A DNA stretch of 64,000 nt from Yponomeuta sedellus (GCA_934045075.1 OW203738.1:5757487-5821486), one strand, 5' to 3'. Counted from the stretch's first letter, positions 30,472 to 44,087 are shown. The notes: generated by a model not told the origin, from the sequence alone. Translations and numbers: made by a program.

Positions 30472-30537
30472 GTAAATCAAAATATATTTAACTACCTAAA
30501 CGGCTTAGTTAAGGTAGTTAAATATATTTTGATTTAC
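30472..30537. repeat. Perfect 26-bp-arm hairpin
   Basis: 30472-30497 and 30512-30537 are exact complements (GTAAATCAAAATATATTTAA...), with a 14-bp loop. Confidence 0.95.
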
Positions 30538-30767
30538 TTCTTGACTTTGCCGCAAGATACCTCGGACATTTAAGTGGTTGCCTAAATACTCATGTCCCCG
30601 GATAGCGCACACTCTCGGCCAGTTAACCTTTGGTACCTCGATTCTCATCCCGGTCTGGCAATTATCTTGGCGAAGCTCCAGGGAACCCTACTCTCTCCAT
30701 TGAAGTTTGTAAACGTATCCTCTATGGTTCAGACTTAGAAAGTACCATTGATACTGTGATTATAATG
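30538..30767. other. No feature recognised
   Basis: Possible upstream part of NL-K; no second copy to confirm it. Confidence 0.4.
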
Positions 30768-31045
30768 TGACGGATCGCCCTAAATAGTGAACATCTCATG
30801 CGATGAAGACGTCGTGCCGTGAAGGTGCATTGTTGGTGGCTTTCTAGGGAAAGATAGATAGAAAACACTTTATTGCACAACCAGAAAAATATTACAACCA
30901 TGATTCTTAAATCTAAGTAATGTTATACAATTCTTAAAGAGCTCTTGGGATAGACGGGGAAGTCTAGGGATCCCCAGACCTTCCAGTGCACCCATCCCGA
31001 ACGGCGCCGGCTGCCAAGTCGAGAGGCGTCGACGAAGACAGACTT
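30768..31045 (+). mobile_element. NL-K copy split by an NL-J fragment
   Basis: GACGGATCGCCCTAAATAGTG ... CTTTCTAGGG and AGAGCTCTTGGGA ... GGCGTCGACGAAGACAGA match 48752-48955. Between them 30851-30936 is a reverse NL-J end (GAAAACACTTTATTGCACAA) flanked by AAAG. Confidence 0.75.
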
Positions 31046-31132
31046 TGTAAGTGCCTTGTTTTCTCATTACTTTTTACACTACAAATTCACATTTGTGGTA
31101 TTTCTATAATAATCGAACATTACTATGTTATA

Positions 31133-31353
31133 CTAGCTGGTGCCAGCGACTTCGTCTACGCAGGATTATTCATATTAAAGATATTCACACAATATCTGTA
31201 TAAACTGTAGCCTATATGTTATTCTGATGTATGAACCATATTATTGTAAAGTTTAATTAAAAATCCATTGAGTATTTTTTACGTGAAAAAGTAACAAACA
31301 TCCATCCATCCATCCATACTTACAAACTTTTGCGTTTATAATATGAGTAAGGA
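31133..31353 (-). mobile_element. Non-autonomous Helitron of a second family, 221 bp
   Basis: Reverse complement starts TCCTTACTCATATTATAAAC and ends ...CACCAGCTAG, lying between A (31132) and T (31354). It contains CATC tandem words (31301-31316). Confidence 0.8.
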
Positions 31354-31570
31354 TGATGGTACCCAAGTACCTACTCTGTGATGGTGTTACAGAACAAATG
31401 ATGTTGAACAATGCCACAGAACTGATGCTGTTGGTTCTGCAGATTGTATAAGTTCATGAGTAATTGTTACCAAGAGATTACCGATAAACTGCATTAGTAG
31501 TTTGACAAAATAGTGTGAATTGTTGCTTTTCATGACATATAATTTGTTATTACAAATATTTGTAGAATAA
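31354..31570. other. No feature recognised
   Basis: Nothing recognised. Confidence 0.5.
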
Positions 31571-31752
31571 GGGCGCGTGTCGACGAGCACGGTTTCTACC
31601 CGGCCAGGCACGGCTCCTAACCAGACCGACACTAGCACTGGTAGCGCCGGTTTCATGTGCAAAATTAATATGGAGCTTTATACATAACTGGTACCGGCCC
31701 GACGCCGGGCCGGCGCCGTGCCGGGCAGAAACCGTCTTGTCGATACGCGCCC
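31571..31752. mobile_element. GC-rich MITE, 182 bp
   Basis: TIRs: left GGGCGCGTGTCGACGAGC, ACGGTTTCTACCCGGC; right complement GGGCGCGTATCGACAAG, ACGGTTTCTGCCCGGC. Flanks are TAA/TTA. PIF/Harbinger type is possible but the target duplication is not clean. Confidence 0.8.
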
Positions 31753-32454
31753 TTAAGTACTTAGCAGAATATAAGGACGACAATCTTATTCTACTTAATA
31801 TATGGCTGAGCCTCGGAGGCCTCGACTTAGTTTAATATCGCGATTTGACAAATCCGAAGTAAACTTTATAACAAAATGTCAAGTGATTTTCATTTATTTT
31901 TGGTAACTCGGCCGATACAAAACATACCACAAACTAAACATATTTAAACTGTAAACTAACAACTGGTTTCTGCCTACGCCTCCGGAATAAAGTTTATGTA
32001 TCAGTGTATGATTTAACAATTTTTTATTAATATTTCCATTTGAGTTCCAGAGTAGAGGCCCAGTGTCGCGCTCATTTCAATTAGCTCTTTTAAATATTCA
32101 ATGTCTTTAAAATAGGCTGCGCGATTGCACGTCTCCTTCAGGATTAGTTCGGAAGTTTCATTACATCCTCCGGGTTAATTGTTGACTCCAGCCATGGGGA
32201 ATGGGATGAGGTTATTCCTTCGGGAGTGAGAGAAACATGGCCCGCCTTAGGAGTTATCGCCCACATTTACACGCTTATTCGTGACATTTTTGGGAAGCGA
32301 TTCAAACGCGCTACAGCATAGTATAATATTTTGCCCTAGCAAAAGGGTGGTGCGTTTTAATTACGTTTATCAGTAACCGTGCGTGGGCGATGACTATAAA
32401 AGTCCTTAAATTCAGCCATCAACAGCAGTTGAAGATAGTTAAGATTATACATAC
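31753..32454. other. No feature recognised
   Basis: Seemingly single-copy DNA with no frame of note. Confidence 0.5.
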
Positions 32455-32640
32455 ACTTTCTCTGAGAGAGAAAAAATACCGAAACAGGATTTTTTTCCTA
32501 GTACATAGTATTGTATGGGCTTAATTGACACGCGTGCCCTGGGGTATTTGAACCCGCTGGGGACGTGGTACGTGAACACTTCAGACACTCAGATTTCCTC
32601 ACGATCTTTTTCTTTAGGTTAGCGATGTTTTCAGAGTACT
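32455..32640 (+). mobile_element. Repeat S-G copy, diverged
   Basis: TTTCTCTGAGAGAGA, then GTATGGGCTTAATTGACACG, and GTGAACACTTCAGACACTC. Confidence 0.6.
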
Positions 32641-33227
32641 TCTTTTACCTTATTATTTTATAATATTTTGACCATACTGGGAAGAACTTACCATGTTTCG
32701 TGCACCTACCACGGCTTCTAGTAAGAATGTCCGGGTTGGCCTCCGTTTTATTTTTACGAGCGCACCGAAAGTGGTTTTATTATGGACTTTTGGAAGTCGG
32801 AAAGTCGGATTTTGTCTCTGATTTTGATATAAAATTAATGTGTTAGGAAGTTTTACTGTTTTAAGTGACAGCTCGAAATTTCTTCGTCTGGAGGTGGAAT
32901 TATTTTGGGTCGGGAAATTTTCGTTATTAAAACAATGTTTTTTTTATTTTTGTCTATGTTATTTTGTATGCATGCAATAAAGGAAATATGACTCATTACA
33001 TATTTAACCGATATTAATTATTTATGTGTGACTTGGATGTTTTACCTAAGTTGTATATAGGTAAGATTCTTGTGGTAAGTTCTAATAATTACGCAATTAC
33101 GTTTTACCTAATAAATAATCGCGAGTAGACCCGTTTAATATATAACTATGTATGAGTATCGCAAATCATTAAGAAATACTAAGTTATAATAAAATATAAA
33201 CGATGTATTTGGATTATTTAACTAGCA
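32641..33227. other. AT-rich stretch without recognised feature
   Basis: No frame or repeat recognised. Confidence 0.5.
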
Positions 33228-33390
33228 AAGGGGAAGATAAAAAGTACCCGGAACCGGCGTGCATGTTCGCAACGACTTATGAACGATGATGAAGCGAAGG
33301 TGATCCAGGATCTTGGCAAATGGCAGTCATTGGTATCTGTCTACCCCTCTGGGATACAGGCGTGAGGTTATGTTATGTTGATACAAAATT
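33228..33390 (+). pseudogene. RTE-like LINE C-terminus and 3' end
   Basis: Best preserved of the family: KSTRNRRACSQRLMNDDEAK, then KWQSLVSVYPSGIQA and a stop at 33363-33365, without internal stops. The 3' UTR GTGAGGTTATGTTATGTTG follows. 5' truncated at about 33228. Confidence 0.75.
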
Positions 33391-33558
33391 TACTGAAGAG
33401 TGACGAGAAGAACGGGACGAGGGCGTGAATTCTATACAACGCGGTCACGTCTTTTCCGCGCCCCTGGGTTTTGTGTGTCCCAGGCCACCAGCGGTTCCTC
33501 AACATTTTAGGCTATGAAACACTAAAAAACCTGTATTATTAACACTCAGACCACACAC
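33391..33558. other. No feature recognised
   Basis: Nothing recognised. Confidence 0.5.
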
Positions 33559-33564
33559 AGATTA

Positions 33565-33655
33565 GGGGTGCCACCTCGTTGGTAAAGCCATTTACAGCTT
33601 TAGTAACAAACCACAAGTCGTGGGTTCAATTCCCTTCGGAGGCCTTTATACCTGA
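33565..33655 (+). mobile_element. tRNA-headed SINE-like sequence
   Basis: GTGCCACCTCGTTGGTAAAG and B-box-like GGGTTCAATTCCC followed by a T/A-rich body. The acceptor-stem complementarity is poor, so it is not called a tRNA. Confidence 0.4.
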
Positions 33656-34189
33656 TTTGTACAAATATAGTCTCTATATAGTTTTTACATATTGGTCCTT
33701 AATTAGCAACAGGTTAACGAATTGTTGTAAATCGTTTTTCATTTGTTTCAGTTGTGATATGTAACTGTTTAAAGTATAATAATGTACGTTAAGTCTTATA
33801 GCGCATTAGTTTAGACTGTAATGCTGTAAGATTTAGTATGACGTAAAAAAAAATTATAATTTATAAACAGCAAAATCCTTTATCCTAGGCGCAAGCCTTG
33901 ATTAGGGATTGTTTAGGCTAGGAATTGTTTTATTTTTTTAGTGGACAGATATTTGTCACAGTGCACCTTTTGACAACCCTAACACAAGTAATCGAAACGG
34001 ACCCCAAAGAATGCGCGGTGTCACAGCCCTAGACGCATGCAAACTGATGATCATTGCGCGCGCATGCTCTCTATAAATAATATGTTGTAAAACGATTTTC
34101 GATAGATTAATCTGAATCGTGCGCCGGTCGTGCGCCGCCGAGGGATAAGAGGGATCTATTGTAGATCGTCATAGAGCGCTGAAACGGGA
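33656..34189. other. No feature recognised
   Basis: GC rises at 34010-34190 (GTGCGCCGGTCGTGCGCCGC). No frame recognised. Confidence 0.5.
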
Positions 34190-34204
34190 GAGATGGCCTC
34201 CTAT

Positions 34205-34354
34205 CTACCATTATTCTTACTAACTTGCTTACCGGCTTATTTGCTTGCTCGCTCGTTTGCTTGCTCGCTTGTCCGCGTTCTCGCTTGTTTGCTCGCTATT
34301 TTACTTACTAGCTCTTTTGCTCGCTTGCTTTCTTGCTCACTTTCTGACTTGCTC
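34205..34354 (+). repeat. CTTGCTCG low-complexity repeat, left part
   Basis: Irregular GCTT/GCTC/GCTTG words. Continues at 35062-35175 beyond the inserted SINE. Confidence 0.9.
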
Positions 34355-35061
34355 GTTGACTTACGGAAGCGCTTGTGGCCTAGGCAAACCGAGTGATTGG
34401 AATCAATCACTTGGTTAAGCAACAACAGGCGCGGTCAGGTACAGGATGGGTGAGCGTCCCGTGAATACCGCTAGTGGCTTTTTGTGACTACAGCTTCCGT
34501 GCTTCGCAAGGCACGTTAAGCCGTTGGTGGTGGCTGTCATATAATGGAAGTCGTTAAGCCATGTCAGAGGCCTTATGGGCGGCTTGATAACTTCTGACAG
34601 TAAGGACAGTAAAGACAATTCCTAGTCTGTAAAAGTGACTAAGCAAAGAAGCTTATAAGATTAAGTGTATTGTATCGTAATATCGTAGCTTTTTAACACT
34701 TATTTAGCAGAATTTAGCATAATAATTAGGTAAATTACTCAACATATGCATTATTATTTTGTCTATAATTGATTGACCTGACAGATTGCATAATTATGAT
34801 ATTGACATGTAATATTTTCTTTTTGACATTTGTAAATTTGATTCTTATTTCTAAATTGGATTGTTATCATGTACGGAGTCTTGACTTGTAATGAATATAA
34901 CCAATAAATGATGTCTATGTCTAAGGCCGCCACTGTCTTACAATCCTCCACCAACCCGGACTTGGCCCCCTTGGTGGAGGATGGCCTAACCTTCCTGCAA
35001 TGCAGGAAGAGACCCGTGCCCCAGCAGTGGGGACATACAAGGGTTGATAACGTTGACTTAC
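34354..35061 (+). mobile_element. SINE S-C with 11-bp TSD, split by a second insert
   Basis: TSD CGTTGACTTAC at 34354-34364 and 35051-35061. The S-C parts are 34365-34606 and 34923-35050. They are separated by ~315 bp ending CCAATAAATGATGTCTATG, possibly a non-LTR 3' end, flanked by TAAGG. Confidence 0.9.
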
Positions 35062-35175
35062 TGACTCACTTGCTCACTTCCTGCCTTGCTCGCTTGCTCA
35101 CTTGGTCGGTTACTCGTTTCTCGTTTGCTCGCTATTTGCCCACTTGCTCGCTTACTCGTTTGTTCGCTTTCGAAA
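35062..35175 (+). repeat. CTTGCTCG low-complexity repeat, right part
   Basis: Same words as 34205-34354. The SINE insertion split one tract. Confidence 0.9.
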
Positions 35176-35189
35176 ACATCGTGGGGAAA

Positions 35190-35312
35190 CATGAGTACCT
35201 CAGCGCTTTAAATTGCCAATCCGCGGCGGGCACCCGAGTCAATTAGGCCCGTTCTCTCTCTCTGATAGAAGGCCACTGCCCTCAAGTGGGACGTGCATAG
35301 GCTACATAAAAA
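35190..35312 (-). mobile_element. Repeat S-G copy
   Basis: GTACCTCAGCGCTTTAAATT, GGCCCGTTCTCTCTCTCTG, GCATAGGCTACATAAA. Confidence 0.65.
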
Positions 35313-35568
35313 AGTGTTTCTACTTTACTTCGAAACTCATCGAGCCCTTAATTTCGAGTCTGCCGGCTCTAATTCCCTTTCTAGCTCTGCGCAGGAGGCA
35401 CGCACGCGTGCTCGTACGTAGTAATAGTAAATGACCGCAGCTTGTGGGAATGTCCGGCGATCCCCGTCGGGAAGATCTGGACATTGTTCTTGGAGAACGC
35501 GAGATTGATGCTGGCGAAAATATCAGAACTGATCCTGCCAGTATGCAAAGTAGGCGGGTGTTCTTTTT
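35313..35568. other. No feature recognised
   Basis: Frames here lack domains. Confidence 0.5.
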
Positions 35569-35690
35569 GTCGGCCTCGGTAAAACGGAAGGTCTCGGGTT
35601 CGATCCCCGGCCGGGTTAAGCTAGGAAACGAACTTTTCTACTTTGTCACAGGTATTGGATGTTATCTACGAATTTATTATATTAAATCTA
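35569..35690 (+). mobile_element. SINE S-E copy with deletion in the head
   Basis: GAAGGTCTCGGGTTCGATCC and TATTGGATGTTATCTACG match the reverse of 3347-3468. The A box is deleted. Confidence 0.75.
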
Positions 35691-35820
35691 TCGTCGAGTT
35701 AGCACCTATAACACAAGTAATTTTGTTGTACTTACTATTGGCTAACGAGATCTGTGTAATATGTACATGAAAAAAAAAGGGATTCGGACTGATTGTAAAA
35801 TAGAACACTGGTTATAGGTT

Positions 35821-35866
35821 CGATATCAACCCTTGTATGTTCCCACTGCTGGGGCATGGGTTAATG
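35821..35866 (-). mobile_element. SINE S-C 3' tip
   Basis: TCGATATCAACCCTTGTATG and CCCACTGCTGGGGCATGG. Confidence 0.7.
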
Positions 35867-35929
35867 GCAACTATAAAGTAAACTATAAAATATTAACCTT
35901 TTGATTTCAACTTTTGATAACATTACTAC

Positions 35930-36143
35930 AAAATGTCCATAGCACTAACCCGTGCTATGGACATTTTAAAAAACCTATTTAGAGGCTAAAAATACAGAGA
36001 ATAGTGTAAAGAGGTTCGAAATATCACTGATGCCGGTGAGTCGCCCATAAGCTCAGTTGGAAAGAGCGCTGGCACGGATAGCCAGAGGTCGCGGGTTCGA
36101 ATCCCGGCATAGGTGGAATTTTTAGCCTCTAAATAGGTTTTTA
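35930..36143 (+). mobile_element. SINE S-A with inverted long-end leader
   Basis: 35930-35967 is a perfect 16-bp-arm hairpin (AAAATGTCCATAGCAC). Then reverse 3' end AAAACCTATTTAGAGGCTAA, then a full forward S-A with A box AAGCTCAGTTGG, B box GGTTCGAATCC and short 3' end. Confidence 0.85.
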
Positions 36144-36144
36144 A

Positions 36145-36293
36145 AATATCATAACCTCACGCCTGTATCCCAGAGCGGTAGGCAGAGACCTCGCACTGCC
36201 ACTTGCCACGATTCCGTTAGATCACCTTCATAAGTCGTTGCATGCAAGCACGCCGGTTCCGGGTACTTTTTATCTTCCCCTTTGCTGATACGA
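36145..36293 (-). pseudogene. RTE-like LINE C-terminus
   Basis: Reverse frame KSTRNRRACMQRLMKVI then stop; nucleotide match to 33228-33390 continues through the 3' UTR. S-A sits in its 3' UTR. Confidence 0.7.
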
Positions 36294-36400
36294 CCCTGAT
36301 TTGGTTGAAGTTTTCCTTACCGGCCCTTTAACTCATATTCGCAATATATATTGATTTTTATTTCATTCCTTTTATATTACTTCTTTCATAGACTTTTAAG

Positions 36401-36763
36401 AAGCGCTCGTGGCCTAGGCGAACCGAGTGATTGGAATCAATCACTTGGTTAAGCAACAACAGGCGCGGTCAGGTACGGGATGGGTGAGAGTCCAGTGACT
36501 ACCGCTAGTGGCATTTTTCCGAGCGCTTCCGTGCTTCGCAAGGCACGTAAAGCCGTTGGTGCCGGCTGTCATATAATGGCAGTCGTTAAGCCATGTCAGA
36601 GGCCTTATGGGCGGCTTGATAACATCTGACAGTAAGGCCCGCCACTGTCTTACAATCCTCCAACAACCCGGACTTGGCCCCCGTGGTGGAGTATGGCCTA
36701 ACCTTCCTGCGATGCAGGAAGAGACCCGTGCCCCAGCAGTGGGGACATACAAGGGTTGATAAC
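36401..36763 (+). mobile_element. SINE S-C, full length
   Basis: Intact head AAGCGCTCGTGGCCTAGGCG to CATACAAGGGTTGATAAC, a good reference copy. Both long reverse frames over it are shadows. Confidence 0.95.
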
Positions 36764-37218
36764 TATATAACTATAAAAAAAATATATTCATTACAAGTGT
36801 CTGGGGTCAATGTATATAATATAAGTAAGCTGAAGATACTCTACATTAAAAGTAAAACAGCTAGGAAAGCTAATAAAACTTATCACAACTATAATGCAAT
36901 ATGAACTTAATAACCACGGAGAAACTTCTAGACTCAAGCTGAAACCACAATTTCGCACTATAAAAGGATGCCTTAGCTTTGAATCTACTTTTTTTGCATT
37001 TACTATGAAAGTTATTTTAGTCACGAGTATATCGTATTACATATACGTTCTTTAAATTAAACCATTAATTTGAGACATTATTACATAACATTGTTACAAA
37101 AACGAACTTATCTCTAAGAGAGATCTCTTCCAGCCAACCTTAGCAGAGGGTGTTTAATAGGGTGCTAAAATGAGATAATAGGAAGAAGGCAGATTAATAT
37201 CTATATCTACATGAATAA
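36764..37218. other. Mostly unassigned; reverse NL-J tip at 37108-37142
   Basis: AGAGATCTCTTCCAGCCAACC is the complement of the NL-J start. Nothing else is seen. Confidence 0.5.
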
Positions 37219-37370
37219 GACAGTAAGGCCCGCCACTGTCTTACAATCCTCCACCAACCTGGCCTTGGCCCCGTGGTGGAGTTTGGCCTAACCTTCCTGT
37301 GATGCAGGAAGAGACCCGTGCGCCAGCAGTGGGGACTTGAGGACAGTCCCCACTGCTGGGGGTCCCCACT
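37219..37370 (+). mobile_element. SINE S-C 3' half with inverted tip
   Basis: AAGGCCCGCCACTGTCTTAC to CAGCAGTGGGGACTTG, directly followed by an inverted tip AGTCCCCACTGCTGGGGG. Confidence 0.85.
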
Positions 37371-37772
37371 CTACTGAAAAACTGAAAAGTCGAGGTGTAC
37401 ATTCACTCCATTTGTTGTGTGGCCAAGCTTCAGCCACAATTTCTTAACTGGAAACTTAAAGCTCCATAAAACTTTTGAGCCGTGCTCCACATAAGTTTAA
37501 CTCTTCTGTCCGATACTAAAATAGTGTAAAATGCAATCTTGCTTTCTTGTACGAGGGCATAATCGTAAACTGCACCTTGGCGCGAGTGTGCAGTCGACTT
37601 TATCTGCTTCGGGGCTCTTTATTTGAGTTTTATGATAAGCGAGCGCGTTAGAGGTGGTGTGCACTCGTTTTATACGAGTTTGGGACTTAGGAGCAACATT
37701 TGTAGTTTAGTAAGAAATCTTTTTTACTTGACTTTGGTGAAGCCCGAAAGGAGGTTGATGTGCTCGTCTCGT
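37371..37772. other. No feature recognised
   Basis: Nothing recognised. Confidence 0.5.
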
Positions 37773-37800
37773 ATGTATGTGTGTGTGTGTGTGTGTGTAT
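37773..37800 (+). repeat. (GT)n microsatellite
   Basis: About 12 GT units. Confidence 0.95.
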
Positions 37801-37855
37801 CGATACTTTGTAGTAGAAAGGTCGTAAAAACCTGATGATATGCTGCAACAAGTTG

Positions 37856-38034
37856 CGACGACCTCTGTGGCGTAGCGGTAGCGCGTCTGCCTGCCATGCA
37901 AGAGGCACCGGGTTCGAATCCCGGCTGGAAACAAAAAAAAAAAGTCCAGGTCTTGGATGTTTACATGTTTGTGATGTCGTTGTTTCTGGTTTCCACGACA
38001 CAGGGTATCCTAGTGTGGGGCCAAAAGCAATGTA
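37856..38034 (+). mobile_element. SINE S-D, full length
   Basis: GACGACCTCTGTGGCGTAGC, B box GGTTCGAATCCC, A-run, GTCTTGGATGTTTACATG and AGGGTATCCTAGTGTGGG. Reference copy of the family. Confidence 0.9.
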
Positions 38035-38644
38035 TGTGCCAGTATGTAAAATGTTATGGTATTTTATGTTATTTACTAATGGAGTGATACTTGGCGATCT
38101 TGGTGATTCTTCTAACATATGAGCTCTTGTTCCTTCTGTGAGCAAAATCCAGCCTATGCCCATCAAAGGCTCGTAGAATTACATAACATTGCTGCATAAA
38201 ATGCAAAGGAGATATTTTGTAGCTGTGTGGAGAACTGATTAATTGTTATTATTCTTATTTTAAGTCCCTATTAGGTTAATTACACTCAAGTGCCATTTAA
38301 CAAGTTGGTATTTTTATTACATTATTTTTTTTATATTTACGTGTTTTACTGCGTAGTCAGCTCGACGAATGTTTAGTTACTATGTAACTGCTAATATAGT
38401 TTAGTTATCTAGGGTTAAGAGTGTTCTATCATTTATTTATCGTATGGCATTTAACATTGGAGTTATAACTAAGATACAAGATACATTGCGTTTATAATTA
38501 ATCATAATAAAATGTCAAAATTGGTCAAATATTTAAGGCGAAAATTTACAATCATTAAGGTACGTAGCCGAGTTATGCCGGAGAGGTTTATGAAAACCTA
38601 TCCATGCCAGCCTCTAAATAGGTTCTTTAAAATTTTACCTACAC
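38035..38644. other. No gene; S-A tip at ~38608-38632
   Basis: CCAGCCTCTAAATAGGTTC is a short S-A 3' fragment. The rest is AT-rich. Confidence 0.5.
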
Positions 38645-38912
38645 TCTTCTTCTTCTTCTTCAGGCTAAATTAGTCCACTGCTGGGCATAGCCCTCCCCTA
38701 ATGAGCGCCACAGCGCAAGGCTATGCCATCATTGGGGGTAATGCCCATAATCCCCACGCTGGGCATGCGGGTTGGGGATCGCAGTATGGTGGAATTGTAC
38801 TGCAGGGGGCGCTGCTGCCCACCCCCCGGTTTGTGTCCCTTAGTCGCCTTTTACGACAACCGCGGGAAGAATTTGGGTTGGTGCTATTCTCTAGGCCGAC
38901 ACCACATAGCAC
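38645..38912 (-). mobile_element. SINE S-B, full length
   Basis: Tail complement CTTCTTCTTCTTCAGGC to CTCTAGGCCGACACCACA. All three frames over it are shadows. Confidence 0.95.
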
Positions 38913-39323
38913 CACCTTCACTCACTAAAACATAATTGTTTTTTTAACCAACACCATACTATCTTGACTAGCTTATCACGTCCCACAGCGGGTCAAAGGT
39001 CTCTCAGAGAGAGATTAGGGTTTGATTACGACCAATCATCTATTTAAACTTAAGAAAGTAGTAGTTCTTTTTCACGAGATGATGAATCGGCTTACTAAAC
39101 CACTTTTTTCCTTTCATATATATGTAGGTATATCTATTGTTGCTTGTCCTTCTAACGCTCTTGTTATATAAGTCACTATTTATGTAAGTGGTATAATATA
39201 TTTATTTATAGTATTCAAGTATGATTTATGTAAGTTTACTATTACGTATACGTATGTTTACTAATATTCCTATTTTTACCGACTACCCGTATCTATTTCT
39301 TCTTCGGCAAATTCTCCGATTTG
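38913..39323. other. No feature recognised except an S-G tip
   Basis: CTCTCAGAGAGAGATTAG at 39001 is an S-G core. Confidence 0.45.
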
Positions 39324-39440
39324 AGGTTGCCTGGAAGAAATTGCTATTAGCAATAAGGCCACCAATTGTATCTTATCTTCTGTATCTGCTGTTTCTGTAT
39401 CAATTTTCCGGTATACAAGAATATTCTCATCTTATCTTTG
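39324..39440 (+). mobile_element. NL-J 3' end, diverged
   Basis: GAGGTTGCCTGGAAGAAATT, GCAATAAGGCCACCAATTG; the tail is TCTTATC-like. Confidence 0.75.
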
Positions 39441-40025
39441 GACCAATTTCAGAAATGAGAAATTTGCTAAGTAAATAGTTACCTATAGCGCTGTCTCTTG
39501 GAATTTCTCAGAAAAGAGCGTGAGATAATGTTACTAACCTAAGTATTTACTTACTGAAATTCTCAATTCAGAAATCGGCCCTTAAAACGGCCGGCATACT
39601 TGCTTAAATTTAGCTAATTTAAAAGGACCTCGTTCAATGTACAGAACTGCTACTGCCTCTGATATTGCACTCGCATATCCAACCAGATCGGCCGAAATTG
39701 ATAGCTGACAGCGCGCGGTGCGCATGCGCAAGCGTAAAATGACAAGGCGATCACAATTAACGATAAAAACCGCAAGCAAATGCATCGAGTCCGGCTAATG
39801 GGCTGGCGGACAAAGCTCTTATAGGTTTGGGGACTATTCTGAAAGACGTTATTAGTATTTGAAGAGAATCTATCGATTTTGACATTTAATAGATGTCTGT
39901 TCTATAGAGGTCTGTAAATTAAGTATGAAAAGACTAAAAAAACTCAATTTCCGACACATCGTGTTAGCTAAAAACTACTACTAGATCTTAGTACGCTTGG
40001 ACAGAGTCTAATTATATATTAACAC
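39441..40025. other. No feature recognised
   Basis: 39640-39760 is GC-richer, with no frame recognised. Confidence 0.5.
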
Positions 40026-40381
40026 TTGTATGTACCCACTGCTGGAGCACGGGTCTCTTTCTGCCTTGCAAGAAGGTTAGGCCGTATTCCTCCACGGGGG
40101 CCAAGTCCGGGTTGGTGGAGGATTGTAAGACAGTGGCGGGCCTTACAGACAGAAGTTATCAAGCCGCCCATAAGGCCTCTGACATGGCTTAACGACCGCC
40201 ATTACATGACAGCTGGAATCAACGACTGAGCGTGCCTTGCGAAGCACGGAAGCGCTCGGAAAAAATGCCACTAGCGGTAGTAACGGGACGGTCACCCATG
40301 CTGCACCTGACCGCGCCTGTTGTTGCTTAACTCAAGTGGTTGATTCCAAGTACTCGGTTCGACTAGACCACGAGCGCTTCT
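40026..40381 (-). mobile_element. SINE S-C, full length
   Basis: TTGTATGTACCCACTGCTGG to GACTAGACCACGAGCGCTTC. Reverse complement head has A-box-like TGGTCTAGTCG. Confidence 0.95.
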
Positions 40382-40882
40382 ACTAAGATCTTAGTAACTT
40401 TCGTGAAAATGTGGCTGTATAGAATAGGCCCCGTACACACGTGTGTGACAAAATCTCATTGTACCGAACGCGGGCCGATGGCGGCCGACGATTGCCGAGA
40501 GAACGCGAAATGGCAAACATGTTACGGCTATTGCAGCGATTACAATAATATTTGAATAATGAACTGGGCTTATTGTCTATATGTTCAGGAAAGGGTAGAG
40601 GTTAATGATTGGCATTTGGAGCCAACAAGAACGGGGGCCTTATCGGCTTTGTCGGAAAAAAAAATGCTGTTTATTTATTTATTTTTATTTCATTATAATA
40701 GGAAAACTTACAGCTATAAACAAAACACATTGCGATTGACATAATGACTGAAAGTCAATTACACGTTTTCACTTATAGAAATATGTTTGTTGGGGTTTCG
40801 CAAAGGTCGTGGCCTATATAAAATCAACATAGACCTGAGAAAAATATTAATACAACCACTAAAAAAATATAAAAATAGACCT
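40382..40882. other. No feature recognised
   Basis: Contains a short (TTTA)n run at 40668-40685 and an A-rich border before the long array. Confidence 0.5.
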
Positions 40883-43373
<2,491 letters not shown>

Positions 43374-43520
43374 GAAATAAACCCGACAGCTGAGTACTAA
43401 GCAGGCGGGATCTGAATTCAACAAAGATAATGAAGCAAAAATGTTTGTCGCTAAGGGACATATCTGACACAAATGTCCCTATAACACTGGCTGCATTACC
43501 ACGTTCAACAGTGTAACTCA
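43374..43520 (-). pseudogene. Retroelement C-terminal relic and 3' end
   Basis: Reverse reading starts VERGNAASVIGTF, the second half of the motif pair described for 12018-12226, followed by a 3' UTR ending CGGGTTTATTTC before (TTTA)n. A related short sequence in the other orientation (GTCCCGCCTGGCAGCAG ... GGGTTCTGACTTATTT) lies at 43533-43572. Confidence 0.5.
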
Positions 43521-43654
43521 ATGAACTTATGTTGGTCCCGCCTGGCAGCAGTCGGGTTCTGACTTATTTTTTCGTTCAGTCTTTTCTACCGACTGTAGTA
43601 TCAGTATATGTATATTAATACATATATACTACATCGTGCTACATCGTAATTACA

Positions 43655-43722
43655 ACGATACAGTACAATTGGCGGCCTTATTGCTTAGAGCAATTTCTTC
43701 CAGGCAACCCACGATGGAGAGT
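43655..43722 (-). mobile_element. NL-J fragment
   Basis: TACAATTGGCGGCCTTATTG and CAATTTCTTCCAGGCAACC. Confidence 0.7.
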
Positions 43723-43888
43723 TGCTGAAGGAAAAGTGAGACGGGTAGTTGGTGCAAATATGAATATTGATATACATACTTATACTTAAAAATGATATAC
43801 TTACATAAACCATAACATATAATACATAAAACAATTTATTATAAACATACACAAACTTACATTATTTACGATAAAGTAAACAAAAACA

Positions 43889-43996
43889 TATGTAAACATC
43901 CAAGACCTAGGGTTTTTTTTGTCTCCAGCCGGGGTTCGAACCCGGGACCTCTCGCATGGTAGACAGATGCGCTACCGCTGTGCCACAAAGGTTGTA
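43889..43996 (-). mobile_element. SINE S-D tRNA-like half
   Basis: Complement with B box GGTTCGAACCCC, A-box complement CCGCTGTGCCAC. Confidence 0.85.
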
Positions 43997-44087
43997 TGTG
44001 TGGGTTAGGCACTCAATGAAATCACACAAGTTACAGGGTGTAAGTAGAATGTCAATGTACGGTGGCCTTCGTCGGGAATCAAACCTA

